DNA from: Rhyzopertha dominica
Taxonomy: Eukaryota > Arthropoda > Insecta > Coleoptera > Bostrichidae
Direction: 5' to 3'
DNA length: 64,000 nucleotides
NCBI GenBank assembly: GCA_025024175.1
Contig: QCXZ01000137.1
Span: 7,068,001-7,132,000 of the forward strand
Below are positions 36,450 through 47,775 of the stretch, in pieces. Both the position numbers and the translations under genes were made by a program. Every line of letters begins with the position of its first letter. Position 1 is the first letter of the stretch. The notes below the pieces were generated by a model. The model did no database searches. It saw only the letters and a list, made by a program, of their open reading frames with translations, and had not been told where the DNA came from.

Positions 36450-38245
36450 GTGCAAATGCGAGATCTCTTATTTTTTCTTTCAACGCTTTTATAAAAAGTT
36501 GACTGTAGTCGCATGAAATTAACAGTACTGTGTAATGTATTAATGATCTTCAAAGAATATACCTGTATATATCATTTATTTGAAGACATAAATGCGTTCA
36601 CATACAAAAACAAAAAATAGGCTAAGTAATGACAAATAATTAAAGCTTTTTTAACTCGACTGATTCTGTTTAAGAATAAATATGCGATAGATATCAACAT
36701 TTTATAAGAATTACGCAACAGAGCAGACTATGGCAAAAAAATTAATTGACATCCAAAACCGTTCCAACAAATAATATCTTTGTGACAGTTCCTAACATAT
36801 CATGATCAGCAACAATAAAAACTTGAATTATGCCTCACATGAATCACAGAATCAAGGAGAACTGTCAAACGATCTAATCAACGATACCACCACGCCGAAA
36901 GAAAAACGTTAATTTTCAATGACCAGAAAAAAGCCTTCCAAAACGGGAAACTCAATTTACCAATTAATTACGGCTGCTGAACTTATGACAGTAGCCCAAT
37001 AAATCAATCCTGAAAGAACACGCTAAGTACTCCTAAAGCATCGGTAGCCCACCGAGGCGTAACGTGTTTATACATCGGATGGCGCCACGTCTCACATGTG
37101 TTTAGAATATACGAATGGTGGCAGTATCGCCTTGGACTAATTCAACCCAATTTGGTATTATTTTGCACAGTTGTAAACCGTTACTTCACCGCAGACGTAT
37201 TAGCAATCGTCTTGAAACGCACCTCTCCAGGGTAACGTGATTTTTTCCAGCTGGCTTTCATGGACCTTGGAGCTGCGGCAGGCCATTGATGTTAATCAGA
37301 GGCAGCATGTTTTATTATTTAGACGATAAAATTTATCATTAACAACATTTAGAATAATCAATTGATTCGGTATATATCGGAAATTACGTTTATGTGCTTC
37401 TTCTTCTGGTTATATGGACGTGGAGGACAATGGTCGTTTCTTTTTTTATAGAGAAACACATATGTTCGATGGCGGGGCTAAAAATTACACCCTTAGTGTG
37501 TATAAATTTATTTAAAATATGACAATAGAATATTTTTTAATGGAAAGCCTAGTTTTTTATGGAATAAGTGTCATTCCATTCCATTGAGATTTTCTTAAAA
37601 AATTATCCCATTTTGTTATGGGTATTCTGTATTTCAATTTGTAAATAACTTAAAATTAATGAAATCATAAAAGTTTTACAATAAAAGTAAAAAACAGGAG
37701 AGTGACATAAAGCTAGTAAGATAAATTGACTTCGTGTTTGAGATATTAATACATCGATATTTGATTCGATACAATTCTCAGTGAATTTTCAAGGTGCTCA
37801 TTATCTATTATACTGCTGTGTTTATTCTACGTGTGCTTCGTCTTTGAGAATAGTTAAAAAATATAGGTGCTTCCAAATAGCGAAGACATCTGTTGTGTAG
37901 TGTGCCGAGCAGGAAGCAAGATCGTTAGCAAAGAGTTTATTGTGGAAAACCTATTACGTGGGAGAAAAATTTGAATAGTTATATTTAATTTCTGAACGAT
38001 TTTATATTAAATTAAACAAATGGTTACCATTACAAAATTTATGTGTAGTCTTATGAGTTGTACGTGGACCAGCCTTTTCTAATCCTTTCATCGAGTTGCA
38101 TTTAGAGAATTGCTTCGTCGTTATGCTACTGACGTTCCATGTGGTGATTTACACTTCTATAAAACAGAAGATTAGTTGAGTTCCAGATTTCTGATTCATC
38201 AGAGTGGGAAGACAAATTGTAACCTATCAATGTTAATTCATCTTG
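36450..38245. other. No gene; GC-richer patch at 37020-37345
   Basis: The patch has no convincing open frame and could be a regulatory element. The remainder is AT-rich. Confidence 0.35.
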
Positions 38246-38369
38246 TAGTAGAAAAACAAATGGCAATGTCATCTGTCAGCAATGAACTGACACGATGACA
38301 AAGTCACCTAGCTGCCTTAACGGGTACTACGTTCTAAAGGAAGTGACCTGTAATCTTACAAGTTGCCAT
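38246..38369 (+). repeat. Fold-back element, one arm
   Basis: The sequence from CATCTGTCAGCAATGAACTG through CACCTAGCTGCCTTAACGGG and AAAGGAAGTGACCTGTAATC follows the left arm and centre of the fold-back element at 44215-44455 with moderate divergence. The second arm is absent and the MITE at 38370-38460 starts at this point. Confidence 0.8.
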
Positions 38370-38460
38370 GCTGTCTGCATTAAACCTAAACTACACTGAC
38401 GAGTTGCATTGACAGCCAAATAGATCTATATGTAGATAGTTGCGTTGCAGACAGAATAGC
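38370..38460 (+). repeat. Small MITE, copy A
   Basis: About 90 bp, starting GCTGTCTGCA and ending TGCAGACAGAATAGC, so the ends are inverted repeats. The interior (AACCTAAACTACACTGACGA, AGTTGCATTGACAGCCAAAT) matches 44071-44176 read on the minus strand. Confidence 0.75.
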
Positions 38461-39616
38461 ATTTTTAATCCATTTTGGTTTTCGCATTTTTTATTTTAGA
38501 ATTTATTAAATTAAAACATCTAAGGTTAGTGAAGATTAGTGTTGTTGCTATAGTTATCAAAAACACGTTTTGTACGAAAAAGATCTTGCTATCAAAGTCG
38601 TGTTACTTAGATTTTATAAATCAATTTCTACTAACTCGAAATTGTAATTTTTTACACGAGAAACACGTAAACCTTTAAATACGTGCTAATCACGAATTAG
38701 TATTATTCAGAGCTGGCTAGGAGGCGTCGCTATCAAATGTGAAACAAAGAGCACATTTTACTTTATACAAACACTTGTTTTTGCATTATAATTAGATACG
38801 ACATGAATCACCTGTCAAATATGTATATCACCACGCATGCCATATTCCCTTTGTTAAATTTACTCATTCATCCTGTATTTGCATCACCTCGCAGATTTTT
38901 TCGCTTGATTTCCTCGTATTCTGCCGAGATGCAGGGACCGATGTCGAAGTCGTGAAAAGCCGATGTTTGTTGAGTTTCACAATTTGCGTCTTACGGTAGC
39001 GATCGAGCAATTACACAAGACCGAGCCCACTCATAAATATCGTAGATAATATCTGTTGGGCTGTTGTCTTTCGGAATGGGAAATTCTGCTGCAATTTTCG
39101 CTCATTTGCATTGCAGCATTATCATTACGTGCTACATTAAAGTATCACGCACGTCACCATCTTCGGTACAATTTAAGTATTATAATGCGGTGTCACGTGC
39201 AGCTCCGATGACGTCTAGCTGGAAAATTTTTAATACATATCGAAGAAGTAGTAACTGGTTTTACAAATCAATTGCCGTTTTGTAACTCAACTCAATGCGC
39301 GTTTTTAGTTCATGGCTTAGTTATTAGATAATTTAAAAGAAATACACGCACATCATCAAATCAATCTCTCTCGTTTATTTCTGACTTTATAGAAGAAGTG
39401 TAAATACAAAGGTTGTGGGTAATTTTAACGGTACAATACTCGGTGTAGTATTTTGAAAAATGATAAAGTCATGACCAATTTTCTGTACTTTTTTTATATT
39501 TTCAACCAGTTAGCCATGGATAACTTATATCGCTACCAAGATCGCCGTCAGCTTTATAACTTCGGATGATGTTAGTTATTCATATGTTGTATGGTCGGGT
39601 GAATAGTTATTTATAC
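38461..39616. other. No gene; GC-richer patch at 38880-39290
   Basis: The patch contains CACGTG and several ATCGAT/homeodomain-type words and lacks a convincing open frame. It is a possible enhancer, by inference. Confidence 0.35.
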
Positions 39617-39995
39617 AGGGTTTCTATAAATGATTTATGCATTCAGGGCGCTTATGGAAATTATCGATTAAATGAATTTGCCGCCTCTCAGAAAACTGAC
39701 GCATACTTGCCATCTGTCGATTTTTGAACTATTTGATATATTTTAATATGAGAAAACGCCTGGGAGTGTGTATTCTCAAAATATTCTTTAGTGTTTTGTG
39801 GGATAATTAACTTTAAGGTTGCAGAGAGCTCACATTTCGGTGCTGTGGGGTGACACTGATTTACAACCTCCAGTAGCACTATCGGCGCTTGCTATCGCCG
39901 TGCATATTGTAGCTTGGCAGCAGTTACAAAAAGGCGGCACAAAGAATTCAGAAATCAACGCCGCCCGCGTTGCATGAATCATTTATAGAAACCCT
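39617..39995. mobile_element. TIR element, about 379 bp, non-autonomous
   Basis: The ends are AGGGTTTCTATAAATGATTT and, inverted, AGGGTTTCTATAAATGATTC, continuing ATGCA. The tip resembles mariner-type ends. The interior has a 63-codon minus-strand frame (39688-39879) with no catalytic motif. The target duplication is unclear. Confidence 0.85.
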
Positions 39996-41094
39996 CTTTT
40001 TTCCTCCACTGTAATATACTTATTTATAATTTTTCCTACGACGCAGCAAGAAATAGACTAAAGTAAAGTAATAATTATTGATAACTATTAAATAAATCTA
40101 GAATCACATTGGTAAGCTTAATAATTGTAGTAATAGTTTTATTCTAAATAAAAAGATTTATACCTGTATTTGTTTTCATTGTAATTGTAACAGATGAGGG
40201 AGGTCAATTGTCACTTTCCTCCCTGAAATTAAGGTTGTGTGCAAACAAAATTTACCAACTACGATATCTTTAATCCACATAATGAATATCCTCTGAACAA
40301 AAATATGCAGCAAAGAAGGCCTCAAATCAGATTCGGATTTAATATTTGCTATAGAATTGAATTCAATATTCTAAACTCACACATTTTGGAACATTCTTTA
40401 AGTGATTTACCAAATTTTTTTATAAAATGAATGAAAAAATACTTCAGGATTTGAACTTGGAAGTGCATAGAATGGTGGAGTGGCTCTCATTGTGTAAGCA
40501 AGAAATTATGTCGACCCAATCTATTCAAATACGTGAGTAGGACAAAACGTACCTATGACCTATTTATTCGGTTCACCAAATTCATCTATTTTAGTTTTTC
40601 CTTTATGAGACACGATAAAACAACAAACTATTAAACAGCTGTCGTATAAAAACTATTGGTAAGTACGACTGACAAACGTTCTGTTGGGAAACAAAAAACA
40701 GTGCATTGCATGGTTAACTATTTGAAAACAAAAACAAAAAAAAAATCTGAAAATTGGCCATGGCTTTGGTGTATTTCAAGATACCTAGCGACTATTGTTT
40801 CCTTTGGACGGCTAAGGAAGTCGTTGACTTTATAAGTTCATAGTTAACTGCAGTTTAATCATAATAATAATAGCCTTCATTGACAAGAAATAATAATTCA
40901 GTGCTGATAAATCAGTTTTGTTTAACACTGGTCTTCCACTTAATCCTATGTGCTGGGCGCAGATAAAACTTAAACATTTAAGATTTTTTGGGAAACAAAT
41001 AATTTAAACAATTTAAAGGACTGCAGAGACAAGAAAAGCTTAAGTAGCGATATTCAAATATAATTAGAAATATAATATAACATAGTTGTGGACC
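39996..41094. other. No recognisable gene
   Basis: AT-rich. A plus-strand 63-codon frame at 40239-40430 is not assignable. Confidence 0.45.
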
Positions 41095-41870
41095 ACTTGC
41101 GTATAAATAACTAAACGACGGCTTTAAATTTAGGAGTTATGAAAAGACCTAACATAATAACGTTTGTTAAGATACACAGTCATGACATGCATCATTCGTG
41201 GTGCTGAGTTGTAAAACTTGACTGTCAAATAAGAAAATGACTTTTTTGACAACGCAGACCTATGCTGAAGTGGAGTCAACAAATCTTTCTTTCTGACATT
41301 AATATTGTGAACATCTATTCTAAACCTTTTATTATACAGGTAAATAGGTAAAGTTGACAACATTATTCTATGAAATAGGAGCATAAGGTGTAGTTTACCA
41401 GGATTATCCATGTTTAGCCATTTTTAATTCTTTGTCTTAGGTTAGGAAGGGTCCGTAAACAATATCGCAATAGTTAAATTTTGACAAAACTAAACTCTCA
41501 CAAAGAATTTTCTTTAATTTATTATTTAAGCAATTTCTATTAAGCTCGTGAGTAAAATCTCTCCATCAAGCATAATGTTGAGTTGCTGTTCCGCCAGCTT
41601 GCGCAATTTAAATTTGCCAAAAAGCGAGACTAACGACTTGGAAATATTAAGCTTAAGGCAGTGATTTTTTGTAAAACCGCACAAGACTTTGCAGATCAAG
41701 CAATTGCGTGTCATCTGCGTACTGATACGATGCATATGGTACAATAGGAAACTCAAAATAGAGCCCTGTGGTACACCACACTCCACGAGTAAGTACAGCG
41801 ATATCGTATAGCCGTAATCACTCTCTGATGCATTAAAAAAAAACATAAGTTTGTGTCGTATATCAAAAAT
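41095..41870 (-). pseudogene. LINE reverse-transcriptase C-terminal relic
   Basis: Minus-strand blocks: VECGVPQGSILSFLLY (about 41740-41790), then the active site in a shifted frame YQYADDTQLLDLQSLVRFYK (about 41662-41721), back to LKLNISKSLVSLFGKFK, AEQQLNIMLDGEILLTSL and NNKLKKILCESLVLSKFNYC with DIVYGP (about 41440-41530), then a final open block 41130-41411 with YNKRFRIDVHNINVRKKDL, HRSALSKKSFSYLTVKFYN and SAPRMM. YADD itself is intact, but the frame is broken on both sides of it and in the VYGP block. Confidence 0.88.
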
Positions 41871-43514
41871 AACAAATTACAGAACAAAATGGAATACATA
41901 CACTATTTTATTAAGGGTGTAATTATTTAATCTTTTGTATTTAGATTTCCTCTTTGAAAGCATAAGTAACTGGAAAAAGTGAAAAGAAAATTCTCGTAAG
42001 ACATAAACTAAAAAAAAACAAAAAATGTGATTTGAATTGAGCCGACGACACCTCATATCTTTTCCTATTTATCTTCCTTGTAGCATTGCTAGTTTCCAGT
42101 TCCCGCACTGGTCATCGAAAAAGAAACTCTCATTGTTACATTAATTCTTATTTTTTATTAGACAGACCAACATTTCGATATTTAAAATTTGTAAAATAAC
42201 TATACATGCCATAATTTGTCTCACAAAACCGCAGCTCTAAATCAATATTTGGAAAGTGGGCACGACGAGGAAAAGCTACGAGCAAACGTTTGCCTGGGAA
42301 ACAATAACAAAAAATTACACAAACATTTGCTTTAACCTTATTAGATATCCGAAATGGCGGAATAGCAGATACGTCTCTGTCCAGACTCGACAATATGCAG
42401 TGTCGCGTTCGGTCGTGACTGCACATTTATCAATTCATAGAGTTTCAAAGTAACGTTTCTATTTCTGCAGTCTCTGGCTGCAATGAATTACGCACCAGAC
42501 GTAAATCGCCTTTTAATATGTGAACTCTGCAGACGGGCGAATTAGTTACACTCGTTTCATGGTGATCGCTATGTATGAATTTTTTGCTCCTTGACGGAGG
42601 ACGCCCGTTCGACATGAATCAAATTGAGTGAAGTTAACGAGAAATGAAATTGACAAGTTGTGTGCACATCGTAGAAAAACCCGGCTATTTACGACATTGA
42701 CGATAATTATCTTAAAGGCGAACAACAGCCACACAAAATAATTATGCTAATCGAGACAATGACAACGGCGATAACTANCGATTCGAATCAGCACTGAGAT
42801 GGTCCTTCATGAAAGAAAATCGTTAATTGCTGTCATAATATGGGGTAGCCGATTTAATTGGCATACCTTGTTAATGATTGGTAACGTTAATGCACTAATT
42901 GGATTGTTTTGATATGTTACAAATAGATCGCTTCCTAGTTTAAAATGTCGTGTGAAAATTAAAATCGTTTTGTGTTTCGAGCTAAGTGAAAAGCGAAAAC
43001 ACAAATATGTTTCATTTAATCGGTATCTAGTTTTTAATGTTTTCTGGTTCTGTGTTTTTCTTTAAACCTTTTGTATTGGTTTTTGGTTACACAGGTAACG
43101 TTTAACTGTAGAGTCGGGGATCGAATGAGCATGATTTATCGAAAAAAAGTTAAATAAAAAGTTTTTCGTCTTTAAAATTACAGCACTCCAAAGTTTGACA
43201 AAAAAATCAATTAACATACGATAACGAAATTTTGTATTGGATTGTGATTCATTTAGACACATTAATCGCGAAAATTTTGACAAATTTCAAAAACCTGAAG
43301 TTGTTTTTTCGTTTCTGGGGTACACTTGGAACAACCAAAACTTTTACGAAAGATGCTTTAAGTATCTAAAATTTGTTTAAAGTTAACCGTTTGTGACAAA
43401 CAAAAACAAAAACAGTGCTAAGAATTTGTGAAAAGTCAATTCACTGATTTCAATCTATAAGTTTGTTCTGCTTCTTTGACTTAGTTTAAATCATGAAATA
43501 CACATTTTTGAAAC
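41871..43514. other. No gene; balanced-composition patch at 42300-42790
   Basis: Open frames occur on both strands across the patch but none resembles a known protein. It is possible conserved non-coding DNA, with one N at 42778. Confidence 0.35.
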
Positions 43515-44062
43515 TTATGGACTTGCTGCAGCACTACTCATACTATACGCGGAACAGTTTCCAAACTGACCGACTCCTCATCATTCAAGATTCAGCCAGT
43601 GGCTGGTGAATGGCTTTATAACTGATTCGGACTTCTTGGAAAACATATATTTCACACACAAAGGATGTTTAACAAAAAATGATGTGATAAATTTTCACAA
43701 CTTAAATGTATTGGTTTTAAAAATCCACATGCCTGCTCGATTAAATGGGTTAGTTTATTTAGATTTTCTAACGAACACATTGCCCTTATTGCAAATTCGT
43801 TTCACGCTACCGGTAAGGAACTATCCTGGCAAAAACTACCCTGGAAGATACATTGTTAGGAGAGCAAATGCACCCATGCGTCCCCACCTATATCTCCTGA
43901 TTTTACATAATTTTTTTCTTATGGGGTACTTTAAAAGAAAAAATATACCGCACACCGGTAGAATTATGGAAGGTTTTTGAAAATGTCAGAAATTCTCTCT
44001 TAAGCCTACCACATAGTCGTATAATGCAAAATGACAAATGTTTTGAACATGTACTAAGATAA
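43515..44062 (+). pseudogene. Mariner-type (DD41D-like) transposase relic
   Basis: This is a second, distinct mariner subfamily. Blocks in order: HYSYYTRNSFQTD (the HPYH segment), WLVNGFITDSDFLENIYFTH (where the first catalytic Asp motif TDEA has decayed to THKG), KNDVINFHNLNVLV, ARLNGLVYLDFLTNTLPLL, PVRNYPG, LHNFFL(W)GYFKRK (equivalent to LDFFLWG) and, after a frameshift, ELWKVFENVRNSLLSLPHS and CFEHVLR with a stop at 44060-44062. The second motif (DGAPPH) is deleted. The LNGLVYLDFL signature separates it from the 4894-6306 family. Confidence 0.85.
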
Positions 44063-44070
44063 AATGCATG

Positions 44071-44176
44071 TCTATACTGTGCTGTCTACACCTCAACTAA
44101 CTGCAGATAGTACTATTTCGCTGTCATTACAGCTCATCAGTGCAGTTTAGGTCTAGTGTAGACAACACGGCATAGA
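44071..44176 (-). repeat. Small MITE, copy B
   Basis: The inverted ends are CTATACTGTGCTGTCTACAC and, on the other strand, CTATGCCGTGTTGTCTACAC. On the minus strand the interior aligns to 38370-38460. It lies about 40 bp from the fold-back element. Confidence 0.75.
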
Positions 44177-44214
44177 ATTGGTTTTGCTTATATATCAAAG
44201 CAATGGCATGATGA

Positions 44215-44455
44215 AAGTAAGAATTTAGGATGGCAATGCCATCTGTCAGCATTACACTGACATGATGACAAAGCCACCTAGCTGCCTTAACAGGTACTAC
44301 TTCCTAAAGGAAGTGACCTGTAGCCTGACAAATTGGCATGCAACTGCATACTTCAATTTGAAGTAGGAAGTAGTACCCGTTAAGGCAGCTAGGTGGCTTT
44401 GTCATCATGTCAGTGTAATGCTGACAGATGGCATTGCCATCCTAAATTCTTACTT
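44215..44455. mobile_element. Fold-back element with near-perfect 95-bp arms
   Basis: The arms run from 44215 and back from 44455. They are reverse complements for about 95 bp with one mismatch seen (AACAGG versus AACGGG), and about 50 bp of unpaired centre separates them. The arm begins AAGTAAGAATTTAGGATGGC. Single-arm relatives lie at 38246-38369 and 27745-27822. The arm identity is far higher than the identity between copies, pointing to arm homogenisation or a recent origin. Transcription would give a long, nearly perfect double-stranded RNA. Confidence 0.92.
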
Positions 44456-45234
44456 ACGTATTAAGATAGTTTGTTAATTTGGTTAAGCATTTTAGACAAA
44501 TTTTCAAAGAAGCAATACTTTAAGATACTTGAAACGTCTTTACAATGATGGAATGATGTATAGGTTACAGAAATTAGTACACATATAAATTCTGGTTATT
44601 AGAAGTTTATCCTGGAAGGCGAAAAAATTTGCCAAATTCTTGACGAATAGCGCGCCTAAATGAATCATAATCAACTGCAAATTCGTTGTCGTATGCTAAT
44701 TATTAACGGAGTTTTTAAGAAAAATACAGTTTTTCTGTCAAACTTTGGAAGGCTGTAACTCAAAAACGAAAAACTTTCTGTTTAATGGTTGGTTGCCATA
44801 AAAACTAATTACGCTGCCACCGAAATGCGTTGACATAAAAAAGAATAATTAGCGAAAAACCTATATTAAGATATATCATAGTATATATTTTTTAATCTGC
44901 GGCCAAAATAAATTTGAATTATCTACAGTGTACCCTGAAGTTTAAATATTACGTGCAAGTACGAGGGTCACTAGAAAATGAATTTGTGTAATTATGAACT
45001 ACTATCGTGATCTAGTTTAATTAGCCAAATAGCGGTATATTATCTAGCCGTAAAAACAAAATTTAAAACAAGTCTGACCACTAGTTCAGGTTTTGTAAAA
45101 AAATTAGTAGATACAGCATCATAAAGGTTCTGACAAAACAGCACAATCTGTCAAAGACTATTCTAGAAGTAATGGTTGTAATATATTTGAAAACGTTGCA
45201 CGGTTGTGGAAATTTTGATCAAACAGTTCTAGAG
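44456..45234. other. No recognisable gene
   Basis: AT-rich. The stretch 44580-44830 has the look of decayed repeat DNA but has no partner in this window. Confidence 0.4.
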
Positions 45235-45405
45235 GGATCAAACTATATTGAAAAAACCTAACCAAATGATTTAGAGAGCTTATATACGTATTTCTAGCTA
45301 TGCTGCCATCTTCAGTGGAGTGAATGACTTCTTGAATGTCTGGGTGGATTATCGGAGGATATTTTCCTCACCAGGTATTCAGAGGATGTGGAGTCAGGTA
45401 AAAAA
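45235..45405 (-). repeat. Penelope-like terminal repeat with hammerhead-like core, left copy
   Basis: Inverted partner of 47605-47775. On the minus strand it contains CTGAAGA (45315-45309), a self-complementary segment GGCAGC-ATA-GCT, then GAAATACGTA (from 45294). This is the CUGANGA - stem II - GAAA arrangement of a hammerhead ribozyme as known from Penelope-like elements. Stem II is imperfect here compared with the right copy. The element class is inferred from the motif and from the Penelope RT relic at about 9 kb. Confidence 0.55.
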
Positions 45406-45514
45406 AAACGTCATTATTATAGACCTGTTGCTGTTACGATACAGATCCCTGTGCGCAAAGTAGTAAAATCAAAGCAATTATGCGAAAATACAACTTCATA
45501 GAGTTAGATCAACA

Positions 45515-45735
45515 TGCCTATGGTCCAGCTCTGATTCCATCAAATTTTTACATGTTTAGATTGGTAACGAAAAACCTCCGATGACGCTATTTTGATTTTG
45601 ATGGCAGTCTGACAGCAGCATCAGACGACATCTTTGCATATCAGGAAGAGATATCTATTTTGTACAAGGGTATAAATTCGCTAAAGGAAGAATGACCGAG
45701 ATGCGTTGATGGAAAAGGAACTGTTCCTCTTTTGA
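45515..45735 (+). pseudogene. Mariner transposase C-terminal fragment
   Basis: A plus-strand frame with one stop gives ALIPSNFYMFRLVTKNLR, then RYFDFDGSLTAASDDIFAY, EEISILYKGINSLKEE and RCVDGKGT. This is the PSDF(H/Y)(M/L)F...L.G..F...E...A......D...Y..GI..L..R..KC....G layout of the end of mariner (DD34D) transposases. The third catalytic Asp is Asn (PSNF). It lies inside the inverted-repeat pair 45235/47775. Confidence 0.7.
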
Positions 45736-46307
45736 GTTATAGATAGCTCTGTAGATTTTTTCTCTAGTGATTCTCGTATTTTCATTTCCGGACTCTGCAT
45801 AGTATCTTGCTAGGTTATTGAAAGATTGTGTTAGCAAGTGCGGTTAAATCGATCAAATTGGTAGGAATTGCGCGTTAAATTAGGAAATATCCGTGAAAAA
45901 CACGTGCGCGTAACAAATTCAGCAAACACACCTTAATTGAGACAACACGAAAAGAAAATTCCGGCCACAACCGGCAAATGCTTTCAACGTTTTAATTGCA
46001 AATGTCCATTAGTATTTCAGATCACCGACATTTTTATTGTGACAGTTTTATCAGCGCTGAACATGTTCGTCGATTTTTTCTGTGCGGTAGCTTTGTGAAT
46101 ATCGATATTTCTTTAACGTCAGGATCATTAAATGTAAAGTGTCATCAACAGTGAGTCGCTGAATGCATGACGTGAGTAGTTTTTTAAGAAGTTGGAGCAG
46201 CAACCTAAAAATTTCAATTTTGAGATTAGGATACGTAGAAAATTATAGCATCAATACACNATATTGAAGATTCTGGGCACTGCAAAAATTAAAAGTNTGT
46301 TTTTCTT

Positions 46308-46556
46308 TTGTCGAACTTGTGTTTTTTCATCTTCATCATAAAATCCCATATTAATATTCTGACTGCAAAACAAGAGAAAAACAAAGAGCGACGGGAAACA
46401 TATGATTCTGCAGTAGCAGATGTAAAAGGATGGGCTAAAGGGTTAAGCCCCCTTCAAAGGCATTTGGGTCGATTCCTAATAAATCTGAAATTAAACTTAA
46501 TATTAGTGCAACGCTACAGATATATAGTTCTCATCACTTCTTACTTGATCGATTAA
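46308..46556 (+). other. Unassigned open frame, weak BESS-like motif
   Basis: This 82-codon frame starts near an N. The part AVADVKGWAKGLSPLQRHLG followed by RFLINLKL is faintly like the amphipathic C-terminal (BESS-type) motif of MADF-family or transposon-encoded insect proteins. No MADF domain, start context or splice sites support it. It may be a broken exon of the element bounded by the 45235 and 47775 inverted repeats. Confidence 0.2.
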
Positions 46557-47604
46557 ATAGGTATACCATTTTTAAAATTTTACATCCCTACAAGAAGGTG
46601 TTTACGTATTAAGTTTTTAATATATCATCCAAACAGCAGCAGAGATGTATCAAGAGACAAATGAGTTTTGTTCAATCCTGTTATCGAAAATTACTGTTTC
46701 CTACTGCAAAAATGTTTGTTTCAAACTATATACAAAGCAAGGGTCGAGTGAAAGCAGTGGGTGAAAAAGTTTCCACTCACTCATTTTGTTAATACACTTA
46801 AGCTGAACATTCAATCAAATTATTCATGTTAATACATATCAACAATACTGCGTATAAATTTAAATGTTAGCATTACAATTGTTAAAAAGGGCATTCAGTT
46901 TTCAATTTGCTGTCAGTATCACCCATAATAGAATACATTTCTTTCACTATCCTGATTTATTGGTTGGGGGCTTTCTACGTTGCTCGCATCAATGGATAAG
47001 AAACGTTAATCTCCTGTGTTCTTTAAGGGTCAGGATATCACAGAAACATTCGCCAATAGTGTTGCCGATGTTCGCGGAAAGCAATGTCCTGTATATAGGT
47101 TACATCCGTCTAAATTGTCTAATCTTTTATTAAGTATATAAAACCACTGGTTGATCTGTGCATTTCCCTTGTCGGTAATTTAAGAAAAATATCCCATTTT
47201 CGATATATCACTAAGAAAGTAAAATCACAAGTCACAACAAACGAATGCAGTTTATAATTTTTAGTCTTAATAATGTTGACAACTGATTAAAGATTAAAGA
47301 AGATTCAATCCAAGAGGATATAGTTATTAATCAATCTTCAGACACATTTAATGAAAAAAATTGCGTTTCTTAATAAAGGGAGTTTTGATAGGTCAAATTT
47401 CGTTCAACATATTAACGACACATCTCACCCCATGACTTGTAAGAACATGAAAACTACTTAAACAAATTTCTAAGGACACGGAAGTGAACGTGTTTGAAAG
47501 CATCTTTATTCAAAGGAACAGATACTTTAATGAGTTCAGATCCAGACCCGATAGATAAAGGATTCACTTAAGCGTGAAATTTAAATAGCATAAATAATGA
47601 GGTT
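46557..47604. other. No recognisable gene
   Basis: AT-rich. An 89-codon frame at 46864-47133 is not assignable. Confidence 0.4.
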
Positions 47605-47775
47605 TTGTTGACCTGTCTCCAGTTCCGCTGAAGACCTGTTGAGGAAAATATCCTCCTGATAATCGGCCTAGACATTCAAGAATTCCTTCATTCTACTGAA
47701 CATGGCAACTTAGTTGCTGAAATATTTAGGCTCTCCAAATTATTGTGATTTGTTTTTTCATTATGGTTTGATTAC
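47605..47775 (+). repeat. Penelope-like terminal repeat with hammerhead-like core, right copy
   Basis: Inverted partner of 45235-45405; the two match over the TTCTTGAATGTCT and GGAGGATATTTTCCTCA words and outwards to AATGAAAAAAC. It contains CTGAACA (47696-47702, a CUGANGA box with one change), a clean stem II GCAAC-TTA-GTTGC (47705-47717), then GAAA (47719-47722). The core faces outward, as in the left copy. Confidence 0.55.

Noticed and set aside
45405..45500. RT motif NYRP-like (YYRPVAVTIQIPVRKVV)
   Set aside because: This is a single short block without any neighbouring RT motif in order, insufficient to call a LINE fragment.
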